Position numbers and translations under genes: made by a program. Of a stretch of 64,000 bases of DNA, positions 24,530-34,405 are shown in pieces. Source of the DNA: Nitrospira sp. (lineage in GTDB: Bacteria; Nitrospirota; Nitrospiria; Nitrospirales; Nitrospiraceae); the NCBI GenBank assembly GCA_024998595.1, contig JACOEK010000003.1:651598-715597 (forward strand), read 5' to 3'. The notes beneath the pieces were generated by a model. The model was not told the origin of the DNA, made no database searches, and worked only from the letters and a program-made list of their open reading frames with translations. How positions within the stretch are numbered: position 1 is the stretch's first letter; every line of letters begins with the position of its first letter.

Positions 24530-26455
24530 TCATCCCCCCGCGGAGGCGCCCACCATCCGTTCCTCGTTCGTCGCCGGGCCATTTTCAATCGCTCGACAGG
24601 GAATGATGCCCGCTTCCAGCCAGTCGACTTGTCCGGACAGTATGGCTTTGGCCAATGGATACAGGCTGGAATCATCGTCCCACGAGGAAGTGCGCAGCGA
24701 GAGTAATGGCTCGGGATTGAATGCGGCGCTGGTTCTCGAACAGAAATAGGTGACGAGGCTTTGCATATGCGCCTTGCCCCGCTGTTCCTCTCGTGACTTG
24801 TACCATAGCAGTGTTTCGACGGCAAAGAGATGCATGGCGGCGCTCACCAGACGCGTCATCAACCGTTGCTTGCGTGCCAGCCCTTGCCGATCTCGCGCCG
24901 CGACCCACAACGTCGTATGCGCCAGTTCGCGACTCTTCTTCTCGACGAAACGTTCCCACACGGCGTCGAATGAGCCCGCTTCAGAGCTCTCCTTTTCATA
25001 AACCGAAACGCCCGCGAGAGATCTGGCCGCCGTTTTGACGAAGAACGGCGTAGCGCGCACCATGTCGGCCAAATGAAAATCGAGGAACGCTTGGCCATGT
25101 GTGAAGTATTCCGAGAGACCCTCTCTGCCGATCCACAGCGTCAGGATTCCGTTGCTGCCCTCCCAAATCACGTTGATGAGCGCGTCGCGTATCAGCCGTT
25201 CGATCGGAGCCGGCAGGTCTCCATGGAGCCGCAAAGAATCCGGCGTCTCGAACGCGCGCCCGCCATAGATGCGAAACAGATCGAGCAACGATTCCAGGAG
25301 CCATTCCGTCGCCAGGATTTTTGCTACCGCCGACTCCAACCGGACATCCTGCTTCGTATCGGCCCAGATGCCGGTGATCCTCACGATGGCTTCCAACGCC
25401 AGCACCCGCGAGGCCATCAACACGATCTTCGCCCCGATATCCGTATGCTCGCCGATGGGCCGATCGTACTGCACGCGCTGCTGCGCACGCAGACGAGCCA
25501 ACCACAGACACTGTTTGAGATTTCCCAGGCAGGCGGCAGGAAGCGTGAGTCTCCCCACCGTCAGGCTTTCCAGGGCGCGCCGCAATCCGTCGCCCTCCGC
25601 TCCCAGCCGGTCCGCGACCGGCACCCACACCTCGTGCAGGTGTACCTGGCCGTTATAGATGCCGCGCACGCCCATAAAGCTGAGTCGAGTGCAGGTGCAA
25701 CCCTGTGCCTGGGTATCCACGACAAAGGCACCGAATCGCCGTTCGGCCTTGGGGCGGTGGATGTCATGGGGCGCATCGACTATTTGCGCAATCACGACGA
25801 GTACCGATGCCAGGAAGGTCCCGTTCCCGCGCGGAGCGTTGGTCGTATACAACTTTTCGCCGGTCAGACGATACCCAACCAGGACGCCAGCTTCATGAAC
25901 CGGAACCGCATACGTTTTCAGATCCCAGATATCGCAGCCGGCCTCCTTTTCTGTCAGCGCAAATCCGGAAATCTCTCCCTTCGCCAGACGAGGCAGCAAG
26001 CGTTCTTGTTGTTCGGGGTTCCCGACCAGCTTCACCGGCTCGGCCGCCCCGATCGAATTGTGGGCCGACAGCAGCACGGTGGTTGCCGCATCATGACTGC
26101 CCATCAACGTCGCCGCCTCATGATATTCCGATTGAGACAATCCAAGCCCGCCGAAAGTGCGCGGAATTTTGATACCGAATGCCCCGATCTCTTTCAGCGC
26201 GGCGAACACGTCATCGCCGATCACGCCCTCCCGGTCGATCGTTTCGGGGTCCACTTTCTCGATCAGGAGATGACGGAGGGTGTCGAGAAAATCGCTTGCC
26301 GCGTCGCTCTTGGCAGGAAGCGACGCCCGGGTAAACAGATGCCGCCGAACTTTCCCCTCGAACAGACCTGAGAGAAACCCCGAATAGGTCCGCTTGTCAC
26401 GAGCGGCTTCGGCCGCCGCAAGCGATCCTTTGAACATGCTGTTGTTCTTCGCCAT
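24530..26455 (-). CDS. acyl-CoA dehydrogenase, long (VLCAD-like) form
   Basis: This 641-residue FAD enzyme has the acyl-CoA dehydrogenase core (IKIPRTFGGLGLSQSEY, GFALTEKEAGCDIW, FMGVRGIYNG) and a Glu at the catalytic-base position (VIWEGSNGILTLWIGREGL). About 200 extra C-terminal residues follow, as in VLCAD/ACAD9-type proteins. It catalyses the first step of beta-oxidation. A second paralogue of the same architecture ends the rightward operon (55177). The ATG at 26455 lies 24 bp after the patatin stop. A TTG 14 codons earlier is less likely. Confidence 0.9.
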   Translation of the reverse strand: MAKNNSMFKGSLAAAEAARDKRTYSGFLSGLFEGKVRRHLFTRASLPAKSDAASDFLDTLRHLLIEKVDPETIDREGVIGDDVFAALKEIGAFGIKIPRTFGGLGLSQSEYHEAATLMGSHDAATTVLLSAHNSIGAAEPVKLVGNPEQQERLLPRLAKGEISGFALTEKEAGCDIWDLKTYAVPVHEAGVLVGYRLTGEKLYTTNAPRGNGTFLASVLVVIAQIVDAPHDIHRPKAERRFGAFVVDTQAQGCTCTRLSFMGVRGIYNGQVHLHEVWVPVADRLGAEGDGLRRALESLTVGRLTLPAACLGNLKQCLWLARLRAQQRVQYDRPIGEHTDIGAKIVLMASRVLALEAIVRITGIWADTKQDVRLESAVAKILATEWLLESLLDLFRIYGGRAFETPDSLRLHGDLPAPIERLIRDALINVIWEGSNGILTLWIGREGLSEYFTHGQAFLDFHLADMVRATPFFVKTAARSLAGVSVYEKESSEAGSFDAVWERFVEKKSRELAHTTLWVAARDRQGLARKQRLMTRLVSAAMHLFAVETLLWYKSREEQRGKAHMQSLVTYFCSRTSAAFNPEPLLSLRTSSWDDDSSLYPLAKAILSGQVDWLEAGIIPCRAIENGPATNEERMVGASAGG

Positions 26456-26478
26456 ACGAGCTTTCTGCCGCCCTGAAA

Positions 26479-27699
26479 TCAGTTGGCCTTGCGCCAAGCG
26501 GCGCCGACGCCGCCAATACGCGCAGGCGCGGCTAGGTTCGGCGCGACGCGCGGAGCCGTCATCGATGCGATGTCATTGAGTCGGGCAAGGCGCTGCCCGG
26601 CGCGGTCCTCGAACCGGGTACGCGAAATGGCCATGCCGTGTGAAGCGAACTGCGCGGCGACGCCGTCGAACTGATCCCTCACCAATGTCATGACCGAAAC
26701 ATATCCGGCGCGCAGGAGGTGGATGCGGTCCCGATAACTGAGAAAACTCCTTTCGAACAACAACGCATCTTCCTCCACGGGTGAAATGACCAATACTTCC
26801 TTGGCGGGATAATCGTACTGAAACCGTTCCAAGGCTTGAGAGAAGCGTGCATCGAAGTTGATTCGCGATGCCTGCTCTCCGATGGACAGAAACCCCCGAT
26901 CCCGTAACCGGCCGACGCGACTGCCGTCGGCGGGCAGATCCGCCGGCAGGCGGCGCCGGGCAGGGCGCGCCATGGGATTGATCATGATCATGAAATCCAC
27001 GTTTTTTTGAACGGCGACTTCGAAGAAAGCCATGCGGCCAATTCCCGCATCGATATAATCGCGCCCTTGAATACGCACCGGACAGAAGTAGATGGGGACC
27101 GCCGAAGAAGCCGTCACGGCGCGTGAAATCGGAACCTCCCGCCACCCTTCCTCGCCGAACATGACACTCTCGCCTGTTTCCAAATCAATGGCCGGGATAT
27201 ACAGCTCCTTCGACAGTCCCGCAAAGGAATTGCTAAGACCTTTGGCCTTGTAGAGGCCGGCGAGGTAGAGGGCGAACGGCTCCAGCGTATAGATGCCGCT
27301 CGGCAGCGCATCCTGGGCCTTGTCGAGCAGGTCGATGAGCGTCATCTCACCGTAATGCCGCACATAATATTCCAGGAGCGGAACCATTTGACGGGTGATG
27401 CGCCAGAACGTCTTGAGCCCCTCTCCAATGGCTGGAGAAAACACGTTACGATGATCGAAATAATAGGGCCTCGTCCCGGAGAGATTCGTTTCAAGAATAT
27501 CCCACGGCCTCACACCATTGGCGATTAAGGACACGCCAGCCGCCCCCGCACTGACTCCGACATACAGTTCGAGATCGTTCATCGTCACGCCGTCCTCGAA
27601 CAAGTCATCCAATGCCGTCAAGGCGCCGATCTCAAAGAGGTAACCCGTGAAGCCTCCCCCGCCTAAGGCCAAGGCCCGTTTGCCGAATGCCGGTGCCAT
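26479..27699 (-). CDS. patatin-like phospholipase
   Basis: This 406-residue protein begins with ALALGGGGFTGYLFEIG (oxyanion Gly-rich loop), then GVSAGAAGVSL (GxSxG nucleophile elbow). IDAGIGRMAFFEVAV may carry the Asp of the Ser-Asp dyad. It lacks a signal peptide, so it probably acts at the inner leaflet or in the cytoplasm to release acyl chains from lipids. Within a beta-oxidation operon this would supply fatty acids to the ligase encoded upstream. Confidence 0.85.
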   Translation of the reverse strand: MAPAFGKRALALGGGGFTGYLFEIGALTALDDLFEDGVTMNDLELYVGVSAGAAGVSLIANGVRPWDILETNLSGTRPYYFDHRNVFSPAIGEGLKTFWRITRQMVPLLEYYVRHYGEMTLIDLLDKAQDALPSGIYTLEPFALYLAGLYKAKGLSNSFAGLSKELYIPAIDLETGESVMFGEEGWREVPISRAVTASSAVPIYFCPVRIQGRDYIDAGIGRMAFFEVAVQKNVDFMIMINPMARPARRRLPADLPADGSRVGRLRDRGFLSIGEQASRINFDARFSQALERFQYDYPAKEVLVISPVEEDALLFERSFLSYRDRIHLLRAGYVSVMTLVRDQFDGVAAQFASHGMAISRTRFEDRAGQRLARLNDIASMTAPRVAPNLAAPARIGGVGAAWRKAN

Positions 27700-27735
27700 G
27701 ACGCCCTTTCATCGGCAGAGTCACCTGCGCAGAGC

Positions 27736-28524
27736 TCAACGATCCGTGAATTGCGGCTGACGTTTCTCCAAAAACGCGGCCAGGCCTTCCCGCTTATCCT
27801 CCGACTCGCAGAGGCCACCGAACAGACGCGCCTCCATGGCCAGACCTTCCGGCAGAGTCATGTCCGCGCCGCGGCTGATGGCCCGCAACGAGGCGCGCAG
27901 GGCCGGCAGGCTTTGGGACGCCATCTTTCGAGCCAGCCCTTGAGCCTGACGCAAGAGATCTTCCGGCGGGATGACCTGCGACACGAGTCCAAGCGATTTG
28001 GCCTCCTGCGCGGAAATGGAATCACCGGTCAGGATCAGCTCCAACGCCTTGGATTGACCGACGATTCGGGGAAGCCGCTGCGTCCCGCCGAACCCTGGCA
28101 TGATGCCCAGATTGATTTCCGGCTGCCCCAACCGGCTACCCTCAGCAACGAGCCTGATGTGACAACACAGGGCCAGTTCCAATCCTCCTCCGAGGCAGAC
28201 GCCATTGATCGCCGCGATGACAGGTTTTTCCAATGACTCGATCCGGTTCAGGATGGCCTGCCCGTGTAACGCAATGGACTCGCCTTCCTGGGACGAGGAA
28301 ATCGAGACCAGCAGGCGGATGTCGGCTCCCGCCACGAAAAATCGGCCCGTGCCGGTGAGAACCACCGCTTTGATGGCGTCATCCTTGGCGACGGCCTCAA
28401 CGACCTGGCTGAGCTCGGAGAGCAGTTCCGGCGTCAGGGTATTGGCCGGAGGATGATGAATCGTCACGGTAGCCACTGCACCGTCCAGGTGACAGGCGAT
28501 CATCGAACCGGCAGTGGTGGTCAT
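27736..28524 (-). CDS. enoyl-CoA hydratase/isomerase (crotonase) family
   Basis: This 262-residue crotonase has the oxyanion-hole segments FFVAGADI and INGVCLGGGLELALCC and the active-site Glu region (GQPEINLGIMPGFGGTQRL). The last is as in hydratases that keep both glutamates. It hydrates enoyl-CoA in beta-oxidation. It lies 7 bp after the 3-hydroxyacyl-CoA dehydrogenase gene. The ATG at 28524 follows GAGGTG, and the track-like GTG two codons earlier is less likely. Confidence 0.92.
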   Translation of the reverse strand: MTTTAGSMIACHLDGAVATVTIHHPPANTLTPELLSELSQVVEAVAKDDAIKAVVLTGTGRFFVAGADIRLLVSISSSQEGESIALHGQAILNRIESLEKPVIAAINGVCLGGGLELALCCHIRLVAEGSRLGQPEINLGIMPGFGGTQRLPRIVGQSKALELILTGDSISAQEAKSLGLVSQVIPPEDLLRQAQGLARKMASQSLPALRASLRAISRGADMTLPEGLAMEARLFGGLCESEDKREGLAAFLEKRQPQFTDR

Positions 28525-28531
28525 AGGCACC

Positions 28532-29779
28532 TCACCTCATTCGATCAAGAGTTGGTTCATAGGAAAAAAATCCCCTGCCTGCCGCTTGCCCTGTAAACCC
28601 GGCATCCAGTAGCCGACGCAACATTGGCGCAGGCCAGAACCGGGTCCCCACGTGCTCCTTGAGCTCTTCCAACTCCTGAAGCACGTGGTCGATGCCGAGC
28701 TGATCGGCCAGATGCAGCGGACCGCTCTTCTCGGTCGGAAATCCCGTTCCCGCCGCCATGGCCAGGTCGATATCTCGCGCAGAAGCGATGCCTTCCTGCA
28801 GCGCGATAACCGCCTCATTCACCATGGCCAGGAGAGGACGCATCTTGGACCATGTCATTTGATGCCGCCCGGTACGCTGCCACACCTGCTCTCTCAATTC
28901 GTCCAGACTTTGATCGACTCCGCCCTTCTCCACATTCCCGTATTCATAAAACCCCTGCCCCGACTTGATTCCGATCCGTCCGGCCTTGACGAACGCCTCA
29001 AGCAACGGCGCTGGTGCCATCCTGGGCCCGTACGAATGGTGCAGAATCCGCGCGACATCGAGCGCAATATCCAACCCGACCGTATCCAACAGGGTAAAAG
29101 GGCCGACAGGCATACCGAAGGACACCATGTCCTGATCGATCTCCTTGATGGACACATCGCCGTCCTGGAGGCACCACACGGCTTCATTCAAATAGGGAGA
29201 GAGGAGTCGATTGACGAGAAACCCCGCGCACTCCTTGACGATCACGGGCTGTTTTCTGAGGCTTTCCGCAAACCCGACGACGTCATCCACCGTCTGGGGA
29301 TCGGTGCCCAAGCCGGGAATGACTTCCACCAGGGGCATCGCATAGGCTGGATTGAAAAAATGCAGTCCGATCACCTTGCCTGGCCGCTTGGTGGCCGATG
29401 CGAGGGCCGAAATGGACAACGCGGAGGTGTTACTGGCAAGAATGGCGCTGCGCGGACAGATCCGATCCAGCTCCTGGAACACCCGCTGTTTGAGCCGCAA
29501 CTCTTCTGAAACCGCTTCGATGACGAGATCGGCATCGTGGAGCCCATCGAGATTGGGCGATGCCGTCACCAGCAGCATCTTCTCTTCCAATTGTTCAGGC
29601 GTCATCTTGCCCTTCGCCACACGGGCCTGATAGATCGCCCGTACCGATTCGACACCTCGCCTGGCGAGCGATTCCTGGACATCCGCCAACACCACGGGCA
29701 ACCCGGCAAAACTCACCACCTCCGCAATCTGCGCGCCCATGGTGCCGGCACCCGCCACCCCGACCTTGTAGATATACAT
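28532..29779 (-). CDS. 3-hydroxyacyl-CoA dehydrogenase
   Basis: This 415-residue protein has an N-terminal Rossmann motif (VGVAGAGTMGAQIAE), the catalytic region LASNTSALSI...GLHFFNPAYAMPLVEV, and two C-terminal 3HCDH helical domains (VNRLLSPYLNEA... and PLLAMVNEAVIALQEG). The duplicated C-domain makes it longer than the 280-residue short form. It oxidises 3-hydroxyacyl-CoA with NAD+. Its ribosome site is weak. Confidence 0.93.
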   Translation of the reverse strand: MYIYKVGVAGAGTMGAQIAEVVSFAGLPVVLADVQESLARRGVESVRAIYQARVAKGKMTPEQLEEKMLLVTASPNLDGLHDADLVIEAVSEELRLKQRVFQELDRICPRSAILASNTSALSISALASATKRPGKVIGLHFFNPAYAMPLVEVIPGLGTDPQTVDDVVGFAESLRKQPVIVKECAGFLVNRLLSPYLNEAVWCLQDGDVSIKEIDQDMVSFGMPVGPFTLLDTVGLDIALDVARILHHSYGPRMAPAPLLEAFVKAGRIGIKSGQGFYEYGNVEKGGVDQSLDELREQVWQRTGRHQMTWSKMRPLLAMVNEAVIALQEGIASARDIDLAMAAGTGFPTEKSGPLHLADQLGIDHVLQELEELKEHVGTRFWPAPMLRRLLDAGFTGQAAGRGFFSYEPTLDRMR

Positions 29780-29790
29780 CGCGTCACCAT

Positions 29791-29840
29791 TTAGCGGTCA
29801 GCGATCCGCTTTCAGCACTCAGCACTAAAAACTCACCACT
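29791..29840. repeat. GCTGA-type short degenerate repeats in an operon spacer
   Basis: Read on the minus strand, the thiolase/dehydrogenase spacer contains GTGCTGAGTGCTGAAAGCGG and ATCGCTGACCGCT. This is a run of units of about seven bases with core GCTGA. A similar run occurs at 39371-39400 in the other operon. Confidence 0.5.
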
Positions 29841-29845
29841 TCCCC

Positions 29846-31036
29846 TCAGACCTGCTCCAGAACCATGGCGGCTCCTTGCCCGCCGCCGACACACATGGCT
29901 ACCGCACCCAGCGCGGCCCCACGCCGCTGCATTTCGTAGAGAAGCGTCATCACCAGCCGCGTCCCGGTCATGCCGACCGGATGACCCAGCGCGATGGCGC
30001 CGCCGTTCACGTTGACGATGTCCCGTTTGAGTCCCAGGACACGCTCCACCGCGAGATACTGCGCGGCAAAGGCTTCGTTTACCTCGATCAGGTTCAGATC
30101 CCCCAGGTTGATGCCGGCACGCTTGAGGGCTAGCGGTAGCGCCTCCGCCGGCCCGATGCCCATGCGGGTCGGATCCACACCGATGAAGGCGTAACTCCTG
30201 ATGCGGCCGAGCGGGCGCTGTTTCACATCGCGGGCACGCGCGGCAGACATGACGATCGCGGCGGCAGCGCCGTCGTTGAGGGGACAACTGTTCCCCGCCG
30301 TCACGGTCCCGCCTTCCTTGAACAAAGGCGGATAGAGCGCGAGCTGCTGTTCGGTCAAGCCGACATTCGGACCTTCATCCTGCGCGACCGCGACCGAGGG
30401 GACCTCGCGTCCGGCCACCGATTTTGGAACCATCACCGGGAAAATCTCATCCTTGAGCCTGCCTTCGCGGATGGCTTTGAATGCTCGGTGGTGACTTTCC
30501 ACGGCAAAGTGATCCTGGTCTTCATGACTGATGCCGAATTCCTCCGCCAGATTTTCCGCCGTCAGGCCCATCAACTGACCGCAAAAGGCGTCCGTCAGCC
30601 CTTCCCAGATGCTATCGATGAACTCCGCATGGCGAAGCCGTTTCCCCCACCGCATGTCTCGTGAGACGAACGGCGCGCGGCTCATGCTTTCGACGCCCCC
30701 GACGACTTGCACATCGGCATCCTCGCTTTGAATGTTTTGATAGGCGTTCACGAAGGGCTGGAGGCCGGAGGCACAATTCCGCTGCACCGAGTATGCAGGT
30801 GTACGTATCGGCAGACCGGCCATGAGAGCGATCACGCGCGCGACGTTATAGGCGTCACTGGTAGGTCCGACTGAGCCGAAGATCACTTCGTCGATGAGCC
30901 GGGGATCCACATCAGCACGCGCGATCACCTCACGCACCGCCAGCTCGCCCATCCTCTGGGGCGTGAGATCCTTCAGTGCGCCGCCGAAGTTGCCGATGGG
31001 AGTTCTGGCGCAGGCGGCAATGACGACCTCTTTCAC
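29846..31036 (-). CDS. acetyl-CoA acyltransferase (thiolase)
   Basis: This 396-residue thiolase has the acyl-accepting Cys in NCASGLQPF and the C-terminal motifs [30 protein letters not shown] and [15 protein letters not shown], with the second catalytic Cys. It either cleaves 3-ketoacyl-CoA or joins two acetyl-CoA. In this operon the degradative direction is expected. The GTG start follows a perfect AAGGAGG site. Confidence 0.94.
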   Translation of the reverse strand: MKEVVIAACARTPIGNFGGALKDLTPQRMGELAVREVIARADVDPRLIDEVIFGSVGPTSDAYNVARVIALMAGLPIRTPAYSVQRNCASGLQPFVNAYQNIQSEDADVQVVGGVESMSRAPFVSRDMRWGKRLRHAEFIDSIWEGLTDAFCGQLMGLTAENLAEEFGISHEDQDHFAVESHHRAFKAIREGRLKDEIFPVMVPKSVAGREVPSVAVAQDEGPNVGLTEQQLALYPPLFKEGGTVTAGNSCPLNDGAAAAIVMSAARARDVKQRPLGRIRSYAFIGVDPTRMGIGPAEALPLALKRAGINLGDLNLIEVNEAFAAQYLAVERVLGLKRDIVNVNGGAIALGHPVGMTGTRLVMTLLYEMQRRGAALGAVAMCVGGGQGAAMVLEQV

Positions 31037-31054
31037 GGAAGCCTCCTTCCCGTT

Positions 31055-32770
31055 TCACATCGCCTTACGCGCGGCCTCTGCGCTCGCGACAGGACCCTCT
31101 GCCTCATCGCGCAATGCCCTTCGCAGCACCTTCCCAATGATGGTCCGCGGCAACTCCGAGCGGAATTCGATGGCGACCGGCACCTTGAAGCGCGCCAGAG
31201 ATGTGCGGCAGTGGTCGATCAACTCCTGTTCGCTCACAGCCGCCCCTTCGATGGGCACGACGAACGCCTTCACAGCTTCTCCGTAATGACGATCGGGAAT
31301 GCCCACCACCACCGCCTCGCGCACGGCCGGGTGCTGGAACAGGATTTCTTCCACCTCCCGGGGATAGACGGTCTCGCCCCACGGCTTGATCACGTCCTTC
31401 TTGCGATCGAGAAAAAAGAAGAACCCCTGCTCGTCCTGTCTGACGATGTCTCCGGTATGCAGCCAGCCGCCTCGCAAGACCGCTTGGGTGTCCGCCGATT
31501 TCTTCCAGTAGCCCTGCATCACTTGTGGGCCCCGGACAATGAGTTCGCCGGCCTCTCCAAGCGGAAGGTCTCTCAGTCCTGTCTCCACATCCACGATCCT
31601 CGCGTCCGTATCCGGAAACGGTAATCCCATCGAACCTGGGGGATGTGCATTGTCGATCGGGTTGCAATGGGTCGTGGGGCCTGCTTCGGTCAGCCCGTAT
31701 CCTTCTGAAATTTTCACACCGCTCAGGCGTTCAAATGCATCTTGAACCTCAGCCGGAAGCGGACTTGCGCCGCAGAGACAGACCCGGATCGAATGCAAGT
31801 CATACCGGCCGACCTGTGGAAAATCGGTCATCATCGAGAACATCATCGGGACACCGGACATGATGGTCACGCGATGCTGCTGGATCGCCTTCACCGCTTC
31901 GTCGGCATGAAAACGCGGGAGCAGGACAATCATCGACCCGGTCGCCACCGCCAAGTTCTGACAGGTGTTCAGCCCGTAGCAATGGAACAATGGCACCGCG
32001 CCGAGAAACACTTCTTTCCCCTCGCGAAAAGAGGAGCACCAGAAGCGACCTTGCATGGTATTGACCACCACATTGCGGTGCGTGAGCATCACGCCTTTGG
32101 GCATGCCCGTCGTGCCGCCGGTGTACTGAATCTGCGCCAGCGCGCCCGGTTCCAGGGTTGGAAGGGGCTCGACATCCGCCTCCCTTTCTCCCGCCTCCCG
32201 TTCGATCAATTCACATAAGTCATATACCGGCGGGGTCTTTTCGATCGCAATCCAGCGTTTCGTCCATCGCGCCTTGATCGGATAGAGCCATCGTTTCACC
32301 GGCGGGAGAAAATCCTTCAGGCTGGTAATGACGATCCGGCGGGGCAAGTGACCGTGCTCACGAATGGCCTGGATGCGGGGGTAAAACAGATCCAATGCCA
32401 CGATCGTGTCGCTACCAGAATCACTCAATTGACTCTGAATTTCCCGTTCGACATACAAGGGATTCGTGGGGGTGACGACGGCTCCTGCCTTCAGGACGCC
32501 ATAGTATGCAATCACCGCCTGGGGGATATTCGGCAACATGAGAGCGACCCGATCGCCGGTCTGGACGCCCAGCCGCCGGAGACCCCGCGCAAAACGGGTG
32601 CTCAAATCGTTCAGCTCCTGGAAAGAAATCCGCGTGCCGTAGAAGAAGAGCGCGGGCGATTCGGGAAACCGGGAAGCAGAGCGCCGAAGCAGATCCGGAA
32701 TCGTCCATTCCGGATAGTCGAAGGTCGCAGAAACACCGAGATCATACCGGCTGATCCAAGGCCGCGGCAT
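31055..32770 (-). CDS. long-chain acyl-CoA synthetase (FadD-like)
   Basis: This 571-residue AMP-forming ligase has the P-loop YTGGTTGMPKGV, ISEGYGLTEAGP and the hinge FFFLDRKKDVIKPWG. FLDRKKD is followed by a C-terminal catalytic Lys (TIIGKVLRRAL). Size and sequence fit medium/long-chain fatty acid activation feeding beta-oxidation. A GGGAGG site lies before the ATG. Confidence 0.92.
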   Translation of the reverse strand: MPRPWISRYDLGVSATFDYPEWTIPDLLRRSASRFPESPALFFYGTRISFQELNDLSTRFARGLRRLGVQTGDRVALMLPNIPQAVIAYYGVLKAGAVVTPTNPLYVEREIQSQLSDSGSDTIVALDLFYPRIQAIREHGHLPRRIVITSLKDFLPPVKRWLYPIKARWTKRWIAIEKTPPVYDLCELIEREAGEREADVEPLPTLEPGALAQIQYTGGTTGMPKGVMLTHRNVVVNTMQGRFWCSSFREGKEVFLGAVPLFHCYGLNTCQNLAVATGSMIVLLPRFHADEAVKAIQQHRVTIMSGVPMMFSMMTDFPQVGRYDLHSIRVCLCGASPLPAEVQDAFERLSGVKISEGYGLTEAGPTTHCNPIDNAHPPGSMGLPFPDTDARIVDVETGLRDLPLGEAGELIVRGPQVMQGYWKKSADTQAVLRGGWLHTGDIVRQDEQGFFFFLDRKKDVIKPWGETVYPREVEEILFQHPAVREAVVVGIPDRHYGEAVKAFVVPIEGAAVSEQELIDHCRTSLARFKVPVAIEFRSELPRTIIGKVLRRALRDEAEGPVASAEAARKAM

Positions 32771-32802
32771 TTGATCCTCCCATCCTCGAACGATCAGAAC
32801 GG

Positions 32803-33561
32803 TTACCCGCGAAGCTCATTCCCCCACCCTTGCACCGGCTGCGGCCGTGGCTGTGCGGCAGCGGCCGGCCTCCGTTCCAGGCCCATCCAAAACCCTTCGA
32901 GATAGTCGAGTACCGCATGCACACCGCGACGGAAATCGTCCTTCTCCGTGTCCGACATGGGCGCGTGGGACGCACCACTCTCGCCATCGATCGCACCGAT
33001 CGCTTTCTCCATGGCCCGTTCGTGGTCAGATTCAAGCTGACGATGAAATACGAAATACGTCATGTCCATAGCGGGATAACGCGTTGCCCGCAACGTGGTC
33101 AATCCGGGAATCAGATGATCCCACATGGTGATGGCCATGTGCTCCAAGCCGAAGGATGCGCCCAATGCCATCGCATGATTTCCGCTGCTGTAGAGCGTCT
33201 CCATCCCTTCGATATAGGCCCGGGTCGACGGCCGCATCGGCGTGGTCATCGCGGCATGAATGTCGATCCCCAGTGATCGGAGAAAATTCCGATACAACAA
33301 TTCATGGCGATTCTTGACGGAGCCGTCCCCGAGTTCCGAATAGAGGACTTTCGTCAACTCATCCGCAACGGCTTCATCTTCGGTGTTGACTAATTGGGCG
33401 GCGAGGATACGCGGAAAGAATCGGGAGAAATTATAAAATTCGACGGCGAACTCACGAAACTCTCTGTCGCTGACATCGCCGGCGCAGAAACGGTCGAGGT
33501 AAGAATTATTGATCGCCCCGTGTCGAAGCACGTCCGAGCGCACCTGTTCGTAAAACGACAT
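32803..33561 (-). CDS. heme-oxygenase-fold diiron protein (TenA/PqqC/CADD-like)
   Basis: This 252-residue, mostly helical protein belongs to the iron-containing redox (HDO/CADD/TenA-like) superfamily. The segments EFYNFSRFFPRILA, ELGDGSVKNRHELLYRNFL, GLEHMAITMWDHLIPGL and FHRQLESDHE supply Glu/His candidates for a dinuclear site. CADD-type relatives make p-aminobenzoate from a tyrosine side chain, and others are oxidative decarboxylases. Its place as the first gene of the leftward arm, next to tyrosine catabolism, makes the choice open. GGAGG precedes the ATG. The last 25 residues are a Pro/Gln-rich tail. Confidence 0.75.
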   Translation of the reverse strand: MSFYEQVRSDVLRHGAINNSYLDRFCAGDVSDREFREFAVEFYNFSRFFPRILAAQLVNTEDEAVADELTKVLYSELGDGSVKNRHELLYRNFLRSLGIDIHAAMTTPMRPSTRAYIEGMETLYSSGNHAMALGASFGLEHMAITMWDHLIPGLTTLRATRYPAMDMTYFVFHRQLESDHERAMEKAIGAIDGESGASHAPMSDTEKDDFRRGVHAVLDYLEGFWMGLERRPAAAAQPRPQPVQGWGNELRG

Positions 33562-33774
33562 CGTGCACCTCCGCCGTCGTTTCGAAACGCCCTTTCGTGT
33601 CCTGGTCCTGTGTTCCCATCGGGAAGCAACGCATCATCATGCACAAATAATACAAAATCTATATTGAATGATGCAACTATTATGTTGTAGAGTGTGCTCA
33701 TGCGTGCAGGAACGAGAGATTGTGGCACACGACGTCGGCTGAGGTTCCCATGAAATCTCCTGGGAGGAACCGCC
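33562..33774. promoter_or_regulatory. divergent control region of the two catabolic operons
   Basis: This is an AT-rich block (about 33641-33690) in an otherwise GC-rich region. On the minus strand TTGCAT (33671-33676) and TATTAT (33647-33652) are spaced by 18 bases, giving a credible leftward promoter. Short inverted arms (TACAA...TTGTA; CAAC...GTTG) in the same block could be an operator. No rightward -10/-35 pair stands out. Confidence 0.5.
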
Positions 33775-34368
33775 ATGAAAGAAGCCATCGGGGTTGATCA
33801 CATCACGTTGTGCGTAAAGAATCTGGCGGCGACCAAATATCTTTTCACTCATATTCTCGGTTTCGAGGTGATCTGGTCCGCCCAGGACGTGGGAAGCGAC
33901 AAGTCGAGCATGGATACGGTCGTCGTCCAACGGGGCGAGGCAAAAATCGCCTTGATGCAGGGCAGAAACAAGGAACGCAAATCTCAGATTTGCGAATTCG
34001 TCGAGACCTACGGAGAGGGTGTGCAGCATATCGCCCTTGAGGTCGACGATATCGAGGCCGTGTGCCGCGAATGGGAAACCCACGGCGTCCGGTTCAGCGG
34101 AGACATCAAGGACGGACGGGACGGTTTCGGACCCCTTCGGCAACGGTTTACCTACCCACTATTCCCCGGTTGCGGACTGTTTCTCGAATTAACACAACGG
34201 CAGCATGGCCATGAAGAATCGAAGACGTTCGTCCGCGCGACCGTAGAATCTCTGTATCGCGATATCGAACGGGATCAGATCAAAGGCGTGGCGCGGACTA
34301 TCATCGATTATGAGACGCTCCCGCTTCCCTTCGAAGATGAAGTAGAAGCCGCGTCACACGCATCGTAA
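33775..34368 (+). CDS. one-module VOC dioxygenase related to 4-hydroxyphenylpyruvate dioxygenase
   Basis: This 197-residue protein has a single VOC module with the three Fe ligands expected in the catalytic half of HPPD: His9 (VDHIT), His85 (QHIALEVDD) and Glu138 (FLELTQR). The ending SLYRDIERDQIKG matches the HPPD C-terminus (..LF..IE.DQ..RG). Normal HPPD is about 350 residues with two modules, and here the N-terminal non-metal module is absent. It directly precedes homogentisate dioxygenase, so it is the obvious candidate to make homogentisate. A GGGAGGAA site precedes the ATG. Confidence 0.78.
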   Translation: MKEAIGVDHITLCVKNLAATKYLFTHILGFEVIWSAQDVGSDKSSMDTVVVQRGEAKIALMQGRNKERKSQICEFVETYGEGVQHIALEVDDIEAVCREWETHGVRFSGDIKDGRDGFGPLRQRFTYPLFPGCGLFLELTQRQHGHEESKTFVRATVESLYRDIERDQIKGVARTIIDYETLPLPFEDEVEAASHAS

Positions 34369-34405
34369 GACATCGAGCCGCACCTGACCTGTCAGGAGGT
34401 TCCCG

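Noticed and set aside
25073..26371. 432-codon plus-strand open frame
   Set aside because: Antisense to the acyl-CoA dehydrogenase, which has clear family motifs in its own frame.
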